Shown piece by piece: positions 44,101 through 57,699 of a stretch of 64,000 bases of DNA (position 1 is the stretch's first letter; each line of letters starts with the position of its first letter). Origin of the DNA: Breviolum minutum Mf 1.05b.01 (taxonomy: Eukaryota; Sar; Dinophyceae; Suessiales; Symbiodiniaceae); assembly GCA_000507305.1 (NCBI GenBank), contig DF239741.1, forward strand, positions 62,001-126,000. The letters are read 5' to 3'. Below the pieces are notes generated by a model that had not been told where the DNA came from, ran no database searches, and saw only the letters and a list, made by a program, of their open reading frames with translations. The position numbers were made by a program, and so were the translations under genes.

Positions 44101-46905
44101 CGTTTTTGGTATCCCTTGTCTTTTTTGAACTTGCTTGCTACATGGCCAGGTCATGTACCCGTTCTCTCTGCTGGTATGTTCAAAGCTTGGGTTGCAGCAT
44201 GGTGAATCAGATGGGGTTCCTTGGATGGTGCTGTTCATGTTCAGTTGTGCTAGTTCCAGGCATCTATGCTCCAGTCAAGATGTCGCGCATCATGGTGGAT
44301 GTCCTAGCTGGGAAGTGGAAGCAGTTGTGGCTGTTCTGGCTCCTGAAGCCGAAGCTACAAGGACTCAAAATAAGAATGGATAGAATGGTGGATGGTGGGT
44401 GTTTTGACAATATCCGGTTTTCAGCATACTTGGCTTGATCTGAAATTGCTGCAACAACCAAAAAATGATGCCAAGCCGCTGTCCCAGGCTATCATTCTCT
44501 AAACTGATGCAACCCCTCACCTGTGAACACTGACGGCATTTTTGGGTGGACATGTATTGGCACCGTTTCTGCCAAGGTCTTCCTTTCCTCGGTCCTATGC
44601 ATCTTGTGGTCAGTGGTTTTCATGCTAACCACAGCTCTGGTTGACACTCAGCCGTTGGGAACTCAGAGTTGAGAATGTGCAGACCAAACTGTGTCTCAGT
44701 CACGATGCTGTCAGGTACGCAGTGCTGTGGGGAATCTCCGAATCCTCGGTGAGCTGCCTCTGCCTCTGTCAGTTCCCTTTGAGCAGGCACCATTGGGCTC
44801 TTATTGATCAAGGGACTTTAGTACTACAAAGTGGGGTCACATTATGTGACAGTTTTCTGTGTATCTCCCCGGCATTGTTACTGTTAATGGAAATGTCAAC
44901 GCATTGCTAGTGACTCCATGACGCAATTCTCCGTGACATGCTGCTCTCAACATGCCACCCGACAGGCCTGTCGTTCTACGGGTCTTGGTCCTTGGGACGG
45001 GTGTGTCAGGAGCTCAGCACTTCAGCACTCTTCACATTCGACAACTAATGGGCATCATTTCGCGGCCAATTCATATACGCTTTCACCCTGGAACTTCTCT
45101 CTTCAGTGTTCTTAAATCACATTGTGGCAGGGTGAGGTAGGTGCGCAAATGTGTTTTGAGTTGAAATGTTAGCAAACTGCAACACGTTAGGTTAAAGATG
45201 CCAGAACAATGTTAGATTTTGGCTCAAATTCAGGCATTCCAGTTCTGACTTTTGATATCCGTTTGATGTTGATATTGTCCGATGAGGACGACCTATGCTG
45301 TCAGCCTGCTCAGGTGTTGGCACTCCATCAACCTCACCCTTCGTGCCCTCAAGGGGCTTCGAAGAGCACAATGGGCTAACATGTCCGGCACTCGTTTTTT
45401 CCCATTGCCTGAGATGGACAAAAGTCAATGGGTCAGCAGCCTGCGTGCCGCGTCCAGGTTCAGTGTGCTCTATGCTGTTCCTGTAGAAGCATTTCCTGTT
45501 GTGTGGGAGAGGCCCCAGGAGCTCGGCGTGCATGGTGAATCATGGTGAGTCTAGGAAGTCAGATGATGAGATGACGTACTTACTGTTACTACTGTATTTA
45601 CTACATAGATCTTGCTAGATGTTGCTGGATCCAGGAGGCTGGTGTTGGGCCTATCCGTTGGAGAAAAGAGGGTGAGGCGCAACATTTTTCCTGCGATCTG
45701 TGAGGTCAATGCTTTCTTTTGACAAGTTGAGTATGGCTGCGGTGAAGTGGAGAAGCTTTGCGGATCCTGATAGGCTGTGCAGTCCGAGCCTGCTTTCGAC
45801 CCCTTCTGCCTGATGGACTGGGGCAACAGTAGCCCCTGCTGTTGACAAGCGTACACAGAGCACACAAAGACATCTTCTCATTTTGATCCAGGATTATTGC
45901 TGGGACCCAGAAACCAACTCAAGAACAGAAACTTTTCTCAATAGAATCCATGCTGTGGGGTATCCACCAAGTGAACGATAGAGTACTGAATTGGGCAAAG
46001 TATTCTTCCACTCTCATTGGAAATTTGCCGGAAATTTGCCTCCAGGATGAGCAACCGGAAAGTGTCCGGGGAAACTCAGCTGACCTTTCCCAGCCAGCAA
46101 TGTCAGGAACTGTTGGGATCGAGGCTTGGACCCGTGCCATCATTGCACCAGTGCCGGTGAAGGTGACCCGGGATGGAAATTTGGTCAGATTTAAGTTTCT
46201 GACCTTGCCGGTCTCAGCTGTTTCCCAACTGCAGGATGATTCGCGTCTTACTGCCAGTGGCCTAGAATTTTCAGTTTGTTGGAAGAGTTTGGAGGATTCC
46301 AAGGATTTATGCTAAACAAGCATTGACAACAGCAAGGCTTCAATTTTGTGCCTAGGTTTGGGAGCCATATCTTGGTACCTTGGATATGGAGATTGGTGTG
46401 GAGCTCTGGCGGAAATGATCTGAATGCAGGATGGAATGAATACCAGACAGTAACATTATTGTGGAATTTGTTTCAGCGAAAATCTGTGATTTCATGATGG
46501 GCAAGGTTGGTGTGGATTTCCTCGTCCAGTCGGTGGAGAAGCAGCCTCAGTGTGAATTGATGTATGGCAACAAGTTCTGCGGGAGAAGCTGCGATGCCTA
46601 TTCCCTAAATCGCAAGTTGATTTGTTTCTGCCCCAAGGCTTGGGAAAAAGATTGCTCGGACTATGAGAGCGACAAGCTGAACACCACCGATGTGGAGCTT
46701 GAAACGGCCCAACCAGTGCGCACCCTAAGGGTGTTTCCGTGCGCGGGGGAGGGGTGCCCAAGATCCCTCGAAAAACGCCCCAACTCACAGAGGGATTTGC
46801 TTATGCCTGACGACAAGGAGTTGCAGTTCACTATCTCAAATGGCACCTTGCTTAGCGGCTATGCTGGAATGGGAGCTTGGCATAGCTTGGTAACTTCATA
46901 AAACC
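41106..46905 (+). CDS. unidentified gene(s): scattered exon-like segments
   Basis: Several + strand pieces look coding: ~41385-41515 (TTGLELDAVPGQCCVPQLVL), ~41692-41805 (DPASCTVDLEDRRFWRGEVW), ~42636-42720 (a hydrophobic helix SILFLILTSLLSLAILI), ~44955-45070 (VVLRVLVLGTGVSGAQHF), ~45290-45540 (LRCWHSINLTLRALKGLRRA), ~45960-46310 (GTVGIEAWTRAIIAPVPVKV) and ~46480-46900 (Cys-rich, ELMYGNKFCGRSCDAYSLNR). The mix of one membrane helix and Cys-rich text hints at a secreted or membrane protein. No family was recognised and splice joins were not proven. More than one gene may be present. Confidence 0.3.
43445..43625. repeat. imperfect minisatellite (~60-80 bp units)
   Basis: Three units open with GGTGA(A/G)(G/T)G(T/C)TCGCAGATTTT-like text and carry GTGTCGTC(C/T)GA and TGTGTGTAT. 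Unit lengths differ (about 83, 61 and a partial third). Confidence 0.65.
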
Positions 46906-47045
46906 TGATCCCACCTGGCACACAAAGAATCCTCGCCCCGAGGCAGTGATGGACAAAGCAGTGGCCAGAATGGCAAACAAGGCTGGCTCGCGGGCAGTGA
47001 TATGATATTGGTCGACTCAAAGGATGCGTAAAATGTGGGTAGCAC

Positions 47046-48609
47046 TTGGTAAAACCGCCAGGAAAATGGTCCCGGAAGGCGCTCCCCGAGCGTATTGGTG
47101 GATGGCAGGGATTTGCTTGTGATGTGCCACGACATTCTGAGGTCAAACCACGTCCTCCTCCAATGCACAATTTGCACCTGGAAACAGATGCTGGCGAGGT
47201 TTTAGCCTCAACTTCTTTTGCTCCGGGTTGGGGTCTGGAGTTTCCCTGGTTTTGGCGATTCACTACTTTTCTGAACATAAGTGCCAGATCATGAGGCAAA
47301 TACGCAAGACATGCCTTTGCTATCCTTTTCTTACGTATACATCTGGGTACATCTGGGTACGAAATGACTGGGCAACAGTTGCAGCACCAGGGCAGTGAGG
47401 AAGACCAGCCGGGGCTCTGAGTGAATATCACCTAGTGGCCGTTTTCGCTTGCCCTGGGGCACAGAGTTATAGAAGCAACCATTTGTTGGCATTTTTTCAG
47501 CCATCCCCACGTGTATATATGGTAACCTTGGGAATGTGCTGCTGCAAACTCCAAGGGTACTGTAGTCCCTCCGACCAATGAGGCATGAGTCTCTCAGAGA
47601 CTGGGAAGCAGACAGTGTAAACAGAAGCAGGCGGGAGGTGTTGGGCAGATTCAGTCCAGTGGATGACACAAGAGGCACTTAAGCGAGGTCTCCCTACCTT
47701 GAGGGTACAATTTCATAGCATGAAATCGTGTGCTATCTCCTGCATGCCCGGACCTTTTTGCACCTTAGCAGCCTACTTTCAAGTGATTTCTTCTAGCGTT
47801 CAAAGTTGATGCTTTCAGATGTTCCTCCTGCCAGGCCCAACTCGTCCACGCACATGTATATTCGACGCCTATCAGATGCGCAGGGTATCTTCCACACTGA
47901 AGGTTGGATGAAAGAAGGGTTCCCATTTGGCCCTTCGCACCCTGCCGGAGTTCTCATGTTTTGGAAAAAATGAGCGAAAATGACGTGAATTCCCAGATCC
48001 AAAATTCAATCTTTCTTCATGAGCCAGTACTGAGCATACTGAGCCGTCATTTTCTTCAAGAAGTGGCAGACAAATAGAAAATAGCATTTGTGTTCGCCCT
48101 TCAAGCAAAGTACGAAACGCATCCAAAAAGCCTCTTTGCGACCCGGAGTTGTGCAAGCTGCGCTGTGTGCCAGACAAGCGGCCACCCACACCAGCCCGCA
48201 TGGGTTCGTTGGGACCGTCAAGACAACACAGTCCTACAGATCATGGTGCAGGTGCGCCCAGCAAGCAGATGTCTGGCTAACAGGTGTCTAGATAGAAAAT
48301 ACCAAAGGTTGACTGTTAAAAATATGTGGTCAACTACTGTATTAAATTACTTTCGGAACAGGCTTTGCAAGGCCTCTTTTTGGGATTTGGCTTGGCCCGG
48401 AAAATCAACTGAATTGGCCATTGCCCCAATCACCCTGCTCAAGGCCAAGCAACTGCCAGCGTCATTGGGCGCAGACAAACCACGCCCGTGGGTCAAGTGG
48501 CATCTGTCTCAGTGTTGGAAGATTCTCTTCGACCGGCCGTTGTCGATTCATTCCCACCTTGGAGTATTATGGATGATTCGATGATGAAGAAGAAGAAGAA
48601 GAAGAAGAA

Positions 48610-48644
<35 letters not shown>

Positions 48645-49350
48645 CAACGAAGGCGATGATGACGAGGATGATAACGGCACACATACATGCACATTGCATT
48701 CACATCTGATATAATCTGTAGAGTCAATTTGGCAGACAGGCGTTCGACAGATACCAGCTGCATAATGTGAAGCTCAACCAGCTACTGATAAATCTCACAG
48801 AAATCCCACGTGCACACAATCTCTCCAACGGAGGATGCTTTGCCCTCTTTGTTTGCTGGCGGGAATACCAATCCTGGCGACATCTCCGCTGCACAGGCAC
48901 GCGGCACAACGTTCCAACGTTTGTGCGTGCAGCATAGTAAGTCCAGAACCCCACCGCCAGCTGCGTTGCAGGCTTCCTCTCAGGATGAGCAGCCTTTTCT
49001 GGTGTGAGGGGCATGGAGCGGACACCAAAGAATTGTGATCCGCAGCTCTAGTGTGCGATGGGGTCTTTCTAAGAAATGAAAGATGCAAAGGAATTCTGAG
49101 ACCAATTCTGCATAGTTTTGCCTTAGCCTATGGGGCACCATTTGAAAGCTTTACAGGAAGACCATTCACAGGCTCAACACCTGCTTCGCCGGTGCCTTGT
49201 TCTGGCACAATGGCCTTTCCCCCTACAGCGAAGGCCTGTGGCAGTGCTAGCAGTCCTCTCTGGTGAAAAATGCATGGTGGGGAGGAACTCAAAGGTTGAA
49301 ATGGGTCCCAGAAGCAGGCTTCTTCTTACTGCATGGCCTCCAAGGAAAAA
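47046..49350 (+). CDS. further exon-like segments, unidentified
   Basis: Candidates are ~47100-47280 (PRHSEVKPRPPPMHNLHLET), ~47800-47905 (LMLSDVPPARPNSSTHMYIR), ~48090-48250 (HPHQPAWVRWDRQDNTVLQI), ~48800-48940 (NGGCFALFVCWREYQSWRHL) and ~49135-49265 (HLKALQEDHSQAQHLLRRCL). They are on the + strand like their neighbours and separated by typical intron-like DNA. No domain was identified. They could continue the preceding unit or form 5' exons before the transporter. Confidence 0.25.
48579..48680. repeat. (GAA)n(GAT)n trinucleotide microsatellite
   Basis: Uninterrupted GAA units are followed by GAT units, then degenerate GA(C/T/G) triplets. They encode poly-Lys or poly-Met (or Asp/Glu) in different frames, so the ORFs here are by-products. 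Confidence 0.9.
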
Positions 49351-49639
49351 CTCATGAGATTCATGTGGCATTGGGATTCCTATGCGCAGGAGTTCTGTGT
49401 AATCCATTGTGATTGCTGCATTCCTTTTCCCGCAATACTTGAGGGTGCCAGCGTTCCAGTTCCGCCAATGCTCCACGGGAGACCTTGGTTCCCGGTTCCA
49501 CCATGGCGAGTTTCCTAAGTGAACAACGCGGCAGTGGCATCCTTTTGTCCAGACCTCAGAAGTCTCCCAGAGTCCCCAAGCGTATGACCAAAAGGGTGCA
49601 CTTGGACTACCGAGGTCCACACACAGACTTTCCAAAGTG

Positions 49640-52360
49640 GAATCCTTTCAAGCCCTTCAGTTTGACAAAAAGCCTAATGCACCAGCTGTGTGGCCAGCAG
49701 TCCTCACCAGTGCCATGCACAGTGTCAGTGGCCAGCTTAGACATGGTGTGACGCAATAGGAGGTTCAAGATCATGACAGTAAGAGATCTGCAATGTAAAG
49801 AGCACATCCCAAACTGATGACCATGATGAATACTTTTGCTGCGATGGCTAAGGCCTGGGTGCTGCTCTGATGAGTTGGATAGAGGTGTGTAAAGAGGTAG
49901 TGGGTCAGGACCGTCCGGACGTGGAAGTGGCAGCACAGACCTACTACGGGCGCTTGCTGGCGGTGAACGGAGTGTGTGAACTCGTCACTAGCCAACTGGT
50001 CGGCGTGGTAAGCGACAAGCATGGCAGGCGCCCCGTGCAGGTGGCAGCGCAGTTGGGACAAGTGCCTTGGAGTTTTCAGAGCCAAGAAAGAATCATAATG
50101 TTAACATTATCCAGCCAAAGTACAGGTTCAAAAACATCTAGCGATTTCCAAGTTTGCAATCACTGGGAGTTGAAGTAGTTGTTACACATCCGCTCCAAGG
50201 TAGTTGACTACACGCTGGCTGCAATTTGTTTGCCAACCTTTGGACTTATCCCCCAACTCAAAGGGTCCTCCGCTTGGTATGCGCTCTTCGTCTCTCGTGG
50301 AATTGCGGGCTTGCTGGGAAACTACAAGGTGAGCCTGCAGCCACTAAGCTGCGATGGATCTCAGTAGGCCGCGGAAGTTGAGAAGCTGTTGTCATCAACA
50401 AACTTCTTGGTTACAATGGTTGTCATTTTGCACCCTAGTCAATCTACAAGCAGATGCTCAGAGAATGTTGAGTCTTCCAGGGAGACTTTAGATGCCTTTA
50501 GTGCTCAACACCAAATTTCTTTTGATTTAGATTTAGATTGCAGGCACAATTTGCACTAAGCAAAGCTAGTTTTGCAAAGGGCAAGTCAGAGCGAAAACGC
50601 CCATGCGACTTTAAGACCACAAGGTCATACACAGCAGACATCTCCTCAGCTGAAGAATGCCCAGTGCGCATGGCATATCTTGGCGGAGGGATTGTTGTGG
50701 GAATGTGTGGAGGACGGGCTGGACACGTTTGCCCTTTACATTCTTCACAACTGAAAGAATGTATGGGCGGTCTGGACGGCATGTTTGCATTTCGTTGATG
50801 GGTTGGGAGTCATTGACCTGGTCCAGGAGCGATTGTCGCAACTAGTGTGAAATTGGCGCATTTCTCTTTTCGCGCGAGCTTTGTGTTCGCCACGCTCATG
50901 AATATGGCCATCATTGGCGTAGCCACCTGGCTGCCATTTCCATGGTGACCGCCCTGACCCGTCACCAATCCAAGTGGCTCTAACTGAGGTCATGACAAAG
51001 TGGCATGAAATCGCGCCACGGAAAGACTACGCTTGGCGTGACCTAAATCCTTTTGCCAGTGTTCATTTGCTAGGCATCAATAAAGCAATGGCTTCTTGAC
51101 TTCACAGACTCACACTGGGCATGGATGGAGGGCACATGGCACAGGCCATAACCTCAAAAACACACCAGACTGACATGACATCTTGGGTGGCAGACATGGC
51201 AGGGCTGCAATGAGCGAAAATGAATGAAAATGAATGATCACAAATATCATTACATTATCATTACATCCTTTTCATATCAGGCTCTTCGAGTCTTTGGCGT
51301 GAGTCAAGTTTGATAAGTTTGCGTAATGGAACTTGATTGATCGATGAACCAGGCCCATAGGTTGGTTGCCAAGCTGAGGTTATGTACTCAATATTGGTCT
51401 TCCTCAGTGCCTTTTCGTTGAACATGTTCTCCAGCACACTCCTCACCTACACTACGACGTTTCTCAAGATGTCGGAGGCAAATTTCTCAGCACTTCTTCT
51501 GATGTGGACTCTGGAATCTGCTGCCTGTTTAGGACTTGTGCAGCCGTTTCTGGTGCGTGAAGTTGGCGAAATTGCAACATTGCAAGTGTCCTTCGCGTGC
51601 ATGATTGTTTTCTATATTCTCTTCTGCTTGCTGACCGCTGATAATTCATCATATGCATCTTGCCTGCACATTGAGGGCACAATTGCCAGTGGCCAATGCA
51701 TCCAGTCCTGAAGGTGTCACACTGCTTGACTAGGCCCCGACTTTCTCATAGCTTTGGCTCCCTTGGAGCAGCCAAGGCCTTTGTGATAATGATCCTTTTC
51801 GCGATGGGCTCCATTTGCTATCCTTTGGCAGTGAGCCTTGCTACGAGAGAAGTACCGCCGGAACTACAAGGTAGTTTGCAGGGAGCTGCTACTTGGTATG
51901 TTTTTTCTGTGGGTTTCAAGGGTTTCGCAATTTTTTTCATCTTTTGTGGGTTTTTGCCGATTTTTTTCAAGCTCCTTGTGTTTCTTTTTCATATTGTCCG
52001 CTGGTGGCCAAAGATCCAGGTTTCTGTTTTAGAGACACTCGCAAAGATCTTCGCTCCTGTGCTGGCTTCCGATGAGCCATGGTGGCAGTTAGAGACTTGT
52101 AGCTTCCGGGTTCACTGCATTTTTTGATCTCATGGTTTTTGATTTTTAATCCTACATTCAGATAATCGAGCCTTATTCCAGCTCATTTGATTCAGGTGAT
52201 CATCCCGGCGTATGACGAGCCAGGCCAATTCTTTGGCATGGTTTACCTGGTGGCAGGGCTGTTGTTAATCCCCAGCATTTTGCCCTGCCAAGCACTTTAC
52301 AAATTGACATCACGGATCGATCCGGAACGTACTGTGATGCTAGAAGAGATCAGCGGGTAA
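49640..52360 (+). CDS. major facilitator superfamily transporter
   Basis: A multi-exon membrane transporter. A tentative first exon is ~49645-49740 (APAVWPAVLTSAMHSVSGQL). Exon ~49870-50061 carries the loop 2-3 signature of the family, GVVSDKHGRRPV. The following exons encode membrane segments: YALFVSRGIAGLLGNYK (to 50328), SYTADISSAEECPVRMAYLG followed by GGIVVGM (~50623-50710, the TM5 region with the D-x-x-x-x-x-E-R-like turn), SFVFATLMNMAIIGVATWL (~50848-50942), SILVFLSAFSLNMFSSTLLT (51382-51650), KAFVIMILFAMGSICYPLAV with REVPPELQGSLQGA (~51760-51897, TM10-11 region) and FFGMVYLVAGLLLIPSILP (~52198) to TAA 52358-52360. The P-E-x-Q-G-x-x-Q-G-A motif places it near the DHA1/tetracycline-resistance-like branch. 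The substrate cannot be inferred. Several donors are GT (GACAA|GTGCCT, TACAAG|GTGAGC). The first helix is the least certain. Confidence 0.75.
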
Positions 52361-53180
52361 AATCCTGCGAAAGTTGATGGCAAATGGAGCAGAGCAACAA
52401 AGGGTGCGTAAAGGCAGGTGACAGTGTGCCGCATGGTGTTTGTAAGCTGGAGAGATGAAAGGCAACAATGGTGCCAAATGCTAAGCTGGGGGGGGGCAGG
52501 ACGGACCCAAAAATTGGAAGAAGACATTGAGAATGCATGGCTTTGACGGCCTCGTAGAGCTGCGGCAAAGACAGACTCAGCCACACACTTGATCACACAC
52601 ACACACAATATCAAACGAACACAGCACTCTTGTTACAGTTGTTTGTCATTTTTCTTTACCTGCAGGACAATCTCGACTTAAGAACTCTGCAGCTAAGGGC
52701 TACTGCAAGACACATAGACACGCACAGACACACACACACACACAAACACCTCAACAAACTCATACACACACACAATGTATGCCCGTGTCCCCTTGCAAAC
52801 CACAATCAGTCAACAGTCAACTGTAAGCAAGCCGCCTTTCAAATTGGATTCATTTCGTGATAGGTCATAGCACACTCAGAATCGAACATGTAATTGCGAC
52901 AGCTGGCCATGTTTGCTGTGGAAGCCTTAGTTGGCAGCTTGAGGGGTGGGATTGGCCTCGGTGCTGTCAAGCTTGGAGTGTGATGCCCTGAACAGGTGCG
53001 GCTTGCTCCACTTAGCCTTGTGGCACGCAGGTCGCTGAACAGGAATGCCAAGAAGTCAAAATTTCCCTGGACAGGTGATATTCGTTGCAGAAGATCCTAA
53101 ATTATGATTTCATATAGATGGAGATTGATACTGATATTTATACTTACTGTAACTTATACTTGTACTTGTACTATCTTGTA
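52361..53180. other. intergenic with (CA)n microsatellite
   Basis: After the transporter stop there is a G10 run (~52488), a dense CA/ACAC microsatellite around 52590-52775, and no supported coding sequence. Confidence 0.45.
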
Positions 53181-53189
53181 CTGATAGTT

Positions 53190-56100
53190 GACTTACAGCT
53201 TGAATAAGGTCAATTTGGTGCAAACTATTCCACTTGGAAGTGTCCAGGTCAAAAATAACTCATTCCTCTCTCCCTTGGTCAATCAGCACATCGACCAGGT
53301 CGGCACGACTGGCAACGCCAGGGTTGAAAGGCTGGGGCTATGTGGAGCAAACTGGATCCGTGTTCGAAGGATCAGATCTCGAATATCAAAGGCAGTTGGA
53401 TAAGCAAGCAGCCCTTGATGTTTGGGCCATCATAAATTTTTTGCCATGATTTGGTTACTCCAAAACCCAAGGATCCCCTTGAACAACCAGCGCTTAAACT
53501 AAGAATGCCCCTTTCATGGTGTCGAATGCTTCGGGTTGTGGGTGGCCAGAAGGTTTCCATTGGAATTGGAGCTGTGTGGTGCAAAAGCAGGACAGTCGAC
53601 GGTTTTTTGAATCCATGAACTCCAGAGCTTAAACCCAAGTGTCCAAACAAGTGGAATGTTGTGACCATGTGAACCAACTAGTTCCTCGAAATTTCAGATC
53701 TTTTGTGTGTTTTAAAGATGATTTAGATTTCTTCATTGGAACCATGTTCAAGAGACCTGGTTTGCAGTGATGAGGACTTTCAACAGCGCAGCATCGTCTC
53801 AGTGATTCAAAGGCTTACTAGCTCAAGTGTGATCGATTGTCATGACAGCTGATGCTTTGGTAAGCATTCTGGTTGCAGACATTGATATCCAGTATCTAGA
53901 CTGTTAGATTTTTTTGGAACAATTTGGAACAATTTGGAACCATGGGTACAGTAGATGACTGATGAATAAGCTTGTAGAAGCCTGTACATGCCAAACTCAT
54001 CTCTCACAGTTGATCGTTTGGTTTGGCGCTCCACGGATTGCTGGGAGCATTGCGGCAGGCTGCCAGCACTGCGCATGGAGGGCCTTCGTGCCACAGCTGA
54101 GCCGAAATCCACGGTGCGCTTGGTTGGAGACGAGCGTTGGTGCATCTCTTCCTTGATCAGAGCCGTGTTTTACGTGGCACCGCGTGGCACCGTTCAGTCT
54201 GCAGGTGCTGGGACCAATGTCTCAACAGGCCCTTGGGCAGGGATAGAAGTTGCAGGATGCCACCCAACACTGGTGCCTTGATGCACGTGGGCCTGAAGCA
54301 GGTCCGTTTTGCAGGCCGAAAACTGGGCCTGAAGCGAAAGCGAAAGAACGTGTGCCTGGCACCCTTGATCTTTCGATCATTTTACAATGTGGAAGTCGTA
54401 TAAACGTTTGAGGAAAAGGCTGGTAGGCCTGACACCCCTAGATCACCGTTATATACAGTATATCTATAATGGTATGGTATGAATACATAATTATATCATA
54501 CATACACACAGAGAAAATGAATTAAAATGCAATGAAATTGACGTGAGAAATCCCTCCAGCCCTCCAGCCGTCACCTGATCCTGTCGCCAGTCGAGAACTC
54601 GGACTGTTCACCAGAAGGCGACTTATCCTGGTGAAGTCGTGGCAGTGGACCCCCCCAACTTCGCATTGGATATGGTCCATGCGCATCATACTGTTTGATG
54701 TTTGTTTACTTGCTTTAATTTTGATATTTTGCAAGCTTTCATCATTGCATCGTATTTTCACCTCGAGAAAACTAGCGGCCGGGTCGGAGACCACCCCGTC
54801 CAGGGCCTTGGCAAGCGCATGGAGATGTGTTGGCCAGTTCACGACATGTATCGCATGAGAGTCCCGATGCAGGGAGACCCAGCTCGTCAAAGATGGCAAT
54901 TCACAGAGATGCACACACTTGAGATACACACACTAGAAGCTTTCAGGAAGTGTGCTGATCTTCCATGTGGGGTTGAAGACCAGCCCAGCCAATTACTGTA
55001 AGACTTGTTCAAAATTAGCCTTGCAGGTACGAAAATAGCCGACGGCATGTCGGATCCTCAGATTTTACAGGAAGTGTTTGCGCTCGCTGCGGCATATTAT
55101 GCAGACAGTCAGGTGATCTATGATCATCGGATGAAGAAGTGGATGGCATGGTTCTTAGCAACCCAAACAAACCCAAAGTGATACATGAGTCCATGGTGAC
55201 GTGTGCTTGACATATATCCTATGCAGCTTCGTAGTTCAGATCCACTCCCCCCAATCCCCCCCAACTCTGTTGCTGGACAGCTAGTTGGCTTACCATCCTC
55301 TATGCTTTCTTTCTCAATGATTGTTTTTGGCATCTAATTCTGATTTGTGGCTCTTGCTCTTCAGGTCCCAATGTTACATGTTCATAACAATTATTTTGAA
55401 CTCATTATCAAATATTGTCAGGTTTAAACATCTCAATCCGATATGATTATCTCCGAATTATGACAATCTTAGGTGATGTGGTACAGAAACGGCATGCAGG
55501 CCAGAGTTGCAAAGGGATTTGGGGCCAGCTTTTCACCAAAAAGGTCTTGAGAAAGAAGCACTGACATGAAGGTCATAGCAGACGTGTACTTTCATTTTCT
55601 TTTTGGAACAGTAGCTCTTTTCTTTGATTTGCGACAATATTGTCTGGGTTTCACTTCATATGATATGTTTGTTGTCTTATTCAGATACATGATGATACAT
55701 GCTGAATTTGTCACTGTTTGTCAATTTTGATTTGGTTGTATTGACTTGAATTGAACCATTCAAGCGCTATACACAGATGTTACGCGAGATAGCTGTCAGG
55801 TACATCTTTTCGATCATGTTAGAATGGGCAAGGTATATCAAGTGCTGTAGTGGGTGCCTTTTTGGAGTACAAGACCTTTGGTACGTTGGAAGGTTCAAGA
55901 CTCGCCAGTCAGCTCGCCATTAAACTGTCAGGTTTTCAGATGGTTCGGCGCGAAGGGCAGCAAATTTGAGTCAGGACAGATGGGGGTCAGACTATTGACA
56001 TACACATATAATATATATATATGTGTAATCATGCGTAATATATATAATATACAATGAAATATAAACGTAACGCATATGAGCTTTAAGCTTTGCTCCATGA

Positions 56101-57660
56101 GCTTGGACATTTCTAGATGTCATGCGGGTTTCATACTTCGAAAAGATCAAGTTTCAGGAAAGATTCCAACCGATCTTCCCATATCTTCCCCCCTTCAACT
56201 CCCTCGATCTATTTTTATGCCTCTCTGTGCCAGCTCGAACTCGGGCAATTCTCTTCTTCAAGCAGCTGCAGCTTGGGGGTGTGGATCTCAATAAAAACAA
56301 CGCGACTCAGAGACAAATCTGGACGTTGCACATGTGGATTTATTATGGTTCATCAGCTAGATGTGCACCATCCAAGATATCCAAGGTAAGCTTGGCACCC
56401 CAAAGCCAGACCAATGCCGCAGTGGTGTGAGAGGTGTGTTCTTCGACAAGCAGGTTGGACAGCTGAAGATCTTTCTGGACATGCATCAGAGTTGCGTAAA
56501 TACAACCGGACAAAAGTGATTTGTTCAGTTTTGTTCATATTTATTTAGCAATGCTACAGGATTTGTTTTGGGACTGTCCAAATCTATTCAAATAAGTCCA
56601 AAGATTTTGGGACAGTTTTGATATTCAATGGTAGGAATTTGTTGTTTTTTTTCAGGAGAAGTCTTGGGTTGCCCGGTGGAGCAACTGTGGCATGAAGACC
56701 TATGCCATGTTCAACACAGAGGCTTGCGGTGTCCAACACTCCCGAAACGGAGGCATAGTTGATAACAGTGTTAGACAAGGAATCAATTCAGGTGGTACCA
56801 AACTTCAAACATCCTATGTAAGTCTGGGAAATGTTCTGAAGACCATGGTTCCAACGCAAGTTTTTTCCTGGCACCGATACTCCTGATTTCAGCTTTGCTC
56901 AGGAGATGCCCTTCCAGGAAGCATACAAGAGAGCTGTCACCACTCGTATCCAAAACGTGCCCACTCGGATTTCCCCATGTTTGAATCCAGTTTTCACAAT
57001 TTGACCGCCCAAGGTACGACAGAATCATCAGTTTTTGCCATGAGCCCAGGATTGGTGTCCATTGGTTGATTCAGATTGATAAAAAGCACATCCAATGGAA
57101 TTTGATGGTCAAAAGGAACTGAGACGCTGCGGCTTGTTTCACTTCCCTTTTTTTGGGATTGGTTACTGTTACCTTACTCTTTGCTTGAAAATTGGACTGA
57201 TACTGGAGTGATTCTAAGTGATTTGATGAATTATATGGATTGATGGCTTCAGATTCGATCACAAGATAAATCCATGCAGTCACTTCAGCTCGCCCTTGAG
57301 GTTCCAGCGAACGCGCTGGCGGGGTCAGAGAAGACCCCTGGGCGGTCCACAGACATGAGAATGTAGGCTTTTGATGAACAGTAGATGGCCTGATTCAAAT
57401 GTTGAGAGGTCATGAAAGCAATTCAACAACGGAGCCCTGTCAAACTCATGAGACCTGGAAAGTCGACAAGCCGTTTCTTGTTAGCACAATCTTGCTGAGC
57501 GCACTGTGAAGTGCTGCCGCCGGCTACTTGAGCTGATGTGAAAAGACAAGCGCTGTCAAAAAGAACTTGGAACGGCCACACAGACTTACAACGGTACATG
57601 CAGGATAGGGTTAGAGTCACCATGGAAAGTCTGGTTCTGTTCGTACTTCCACCGGTGAAG
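53190..57660 (+). CDS. unidentified gene(s): scattered exon-like segments
   Basis: Coding-like + strand pieces are ~53300-53400 (ATPGLKGWGYVEQTGSVFEG), ~54005-54140 (VDRLVWRSTDCWEHCGRLPA), ~54625-54690 (VVAVDPPNFALDMVHAHHT), ~55025-55120 (DPQILQEVFALAAAYYADSQ), ~56230-56385 (ILFFKQLQLGGVDLNKNNAT; LHMWIYYGSSA), ~56900-56990 (EMPFQEAYKRAVTTRIQNVP) and ~57255-57360 (SMQSLQLALEVPANALAGSE). The 56.2-kb piece is loosely ankyrin-like. No catalytic motif was found and joins are unproven. Confidence 0.3.
55985..56060. repeat. (TA)n-rich tract
   Basis: Mixed ATATAT/ACATATA repeats lie in an intron-like stretch. Similar TA tracts lie at 228-250, 5318-5332, 7150-7205 and 8575-8670. Confidence 0.7.
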
Positions 57661-57699
57661 CATCCTTGCAGGTACGTTCCTCTTGTTTTCTTTCATCCT

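Noticed and set aside
48488..48763. Poly-Lys/Met and poly-Ile/Phe or poly-His proteins
   Set aside because: They are products of the GAA/GAT microsatellite.
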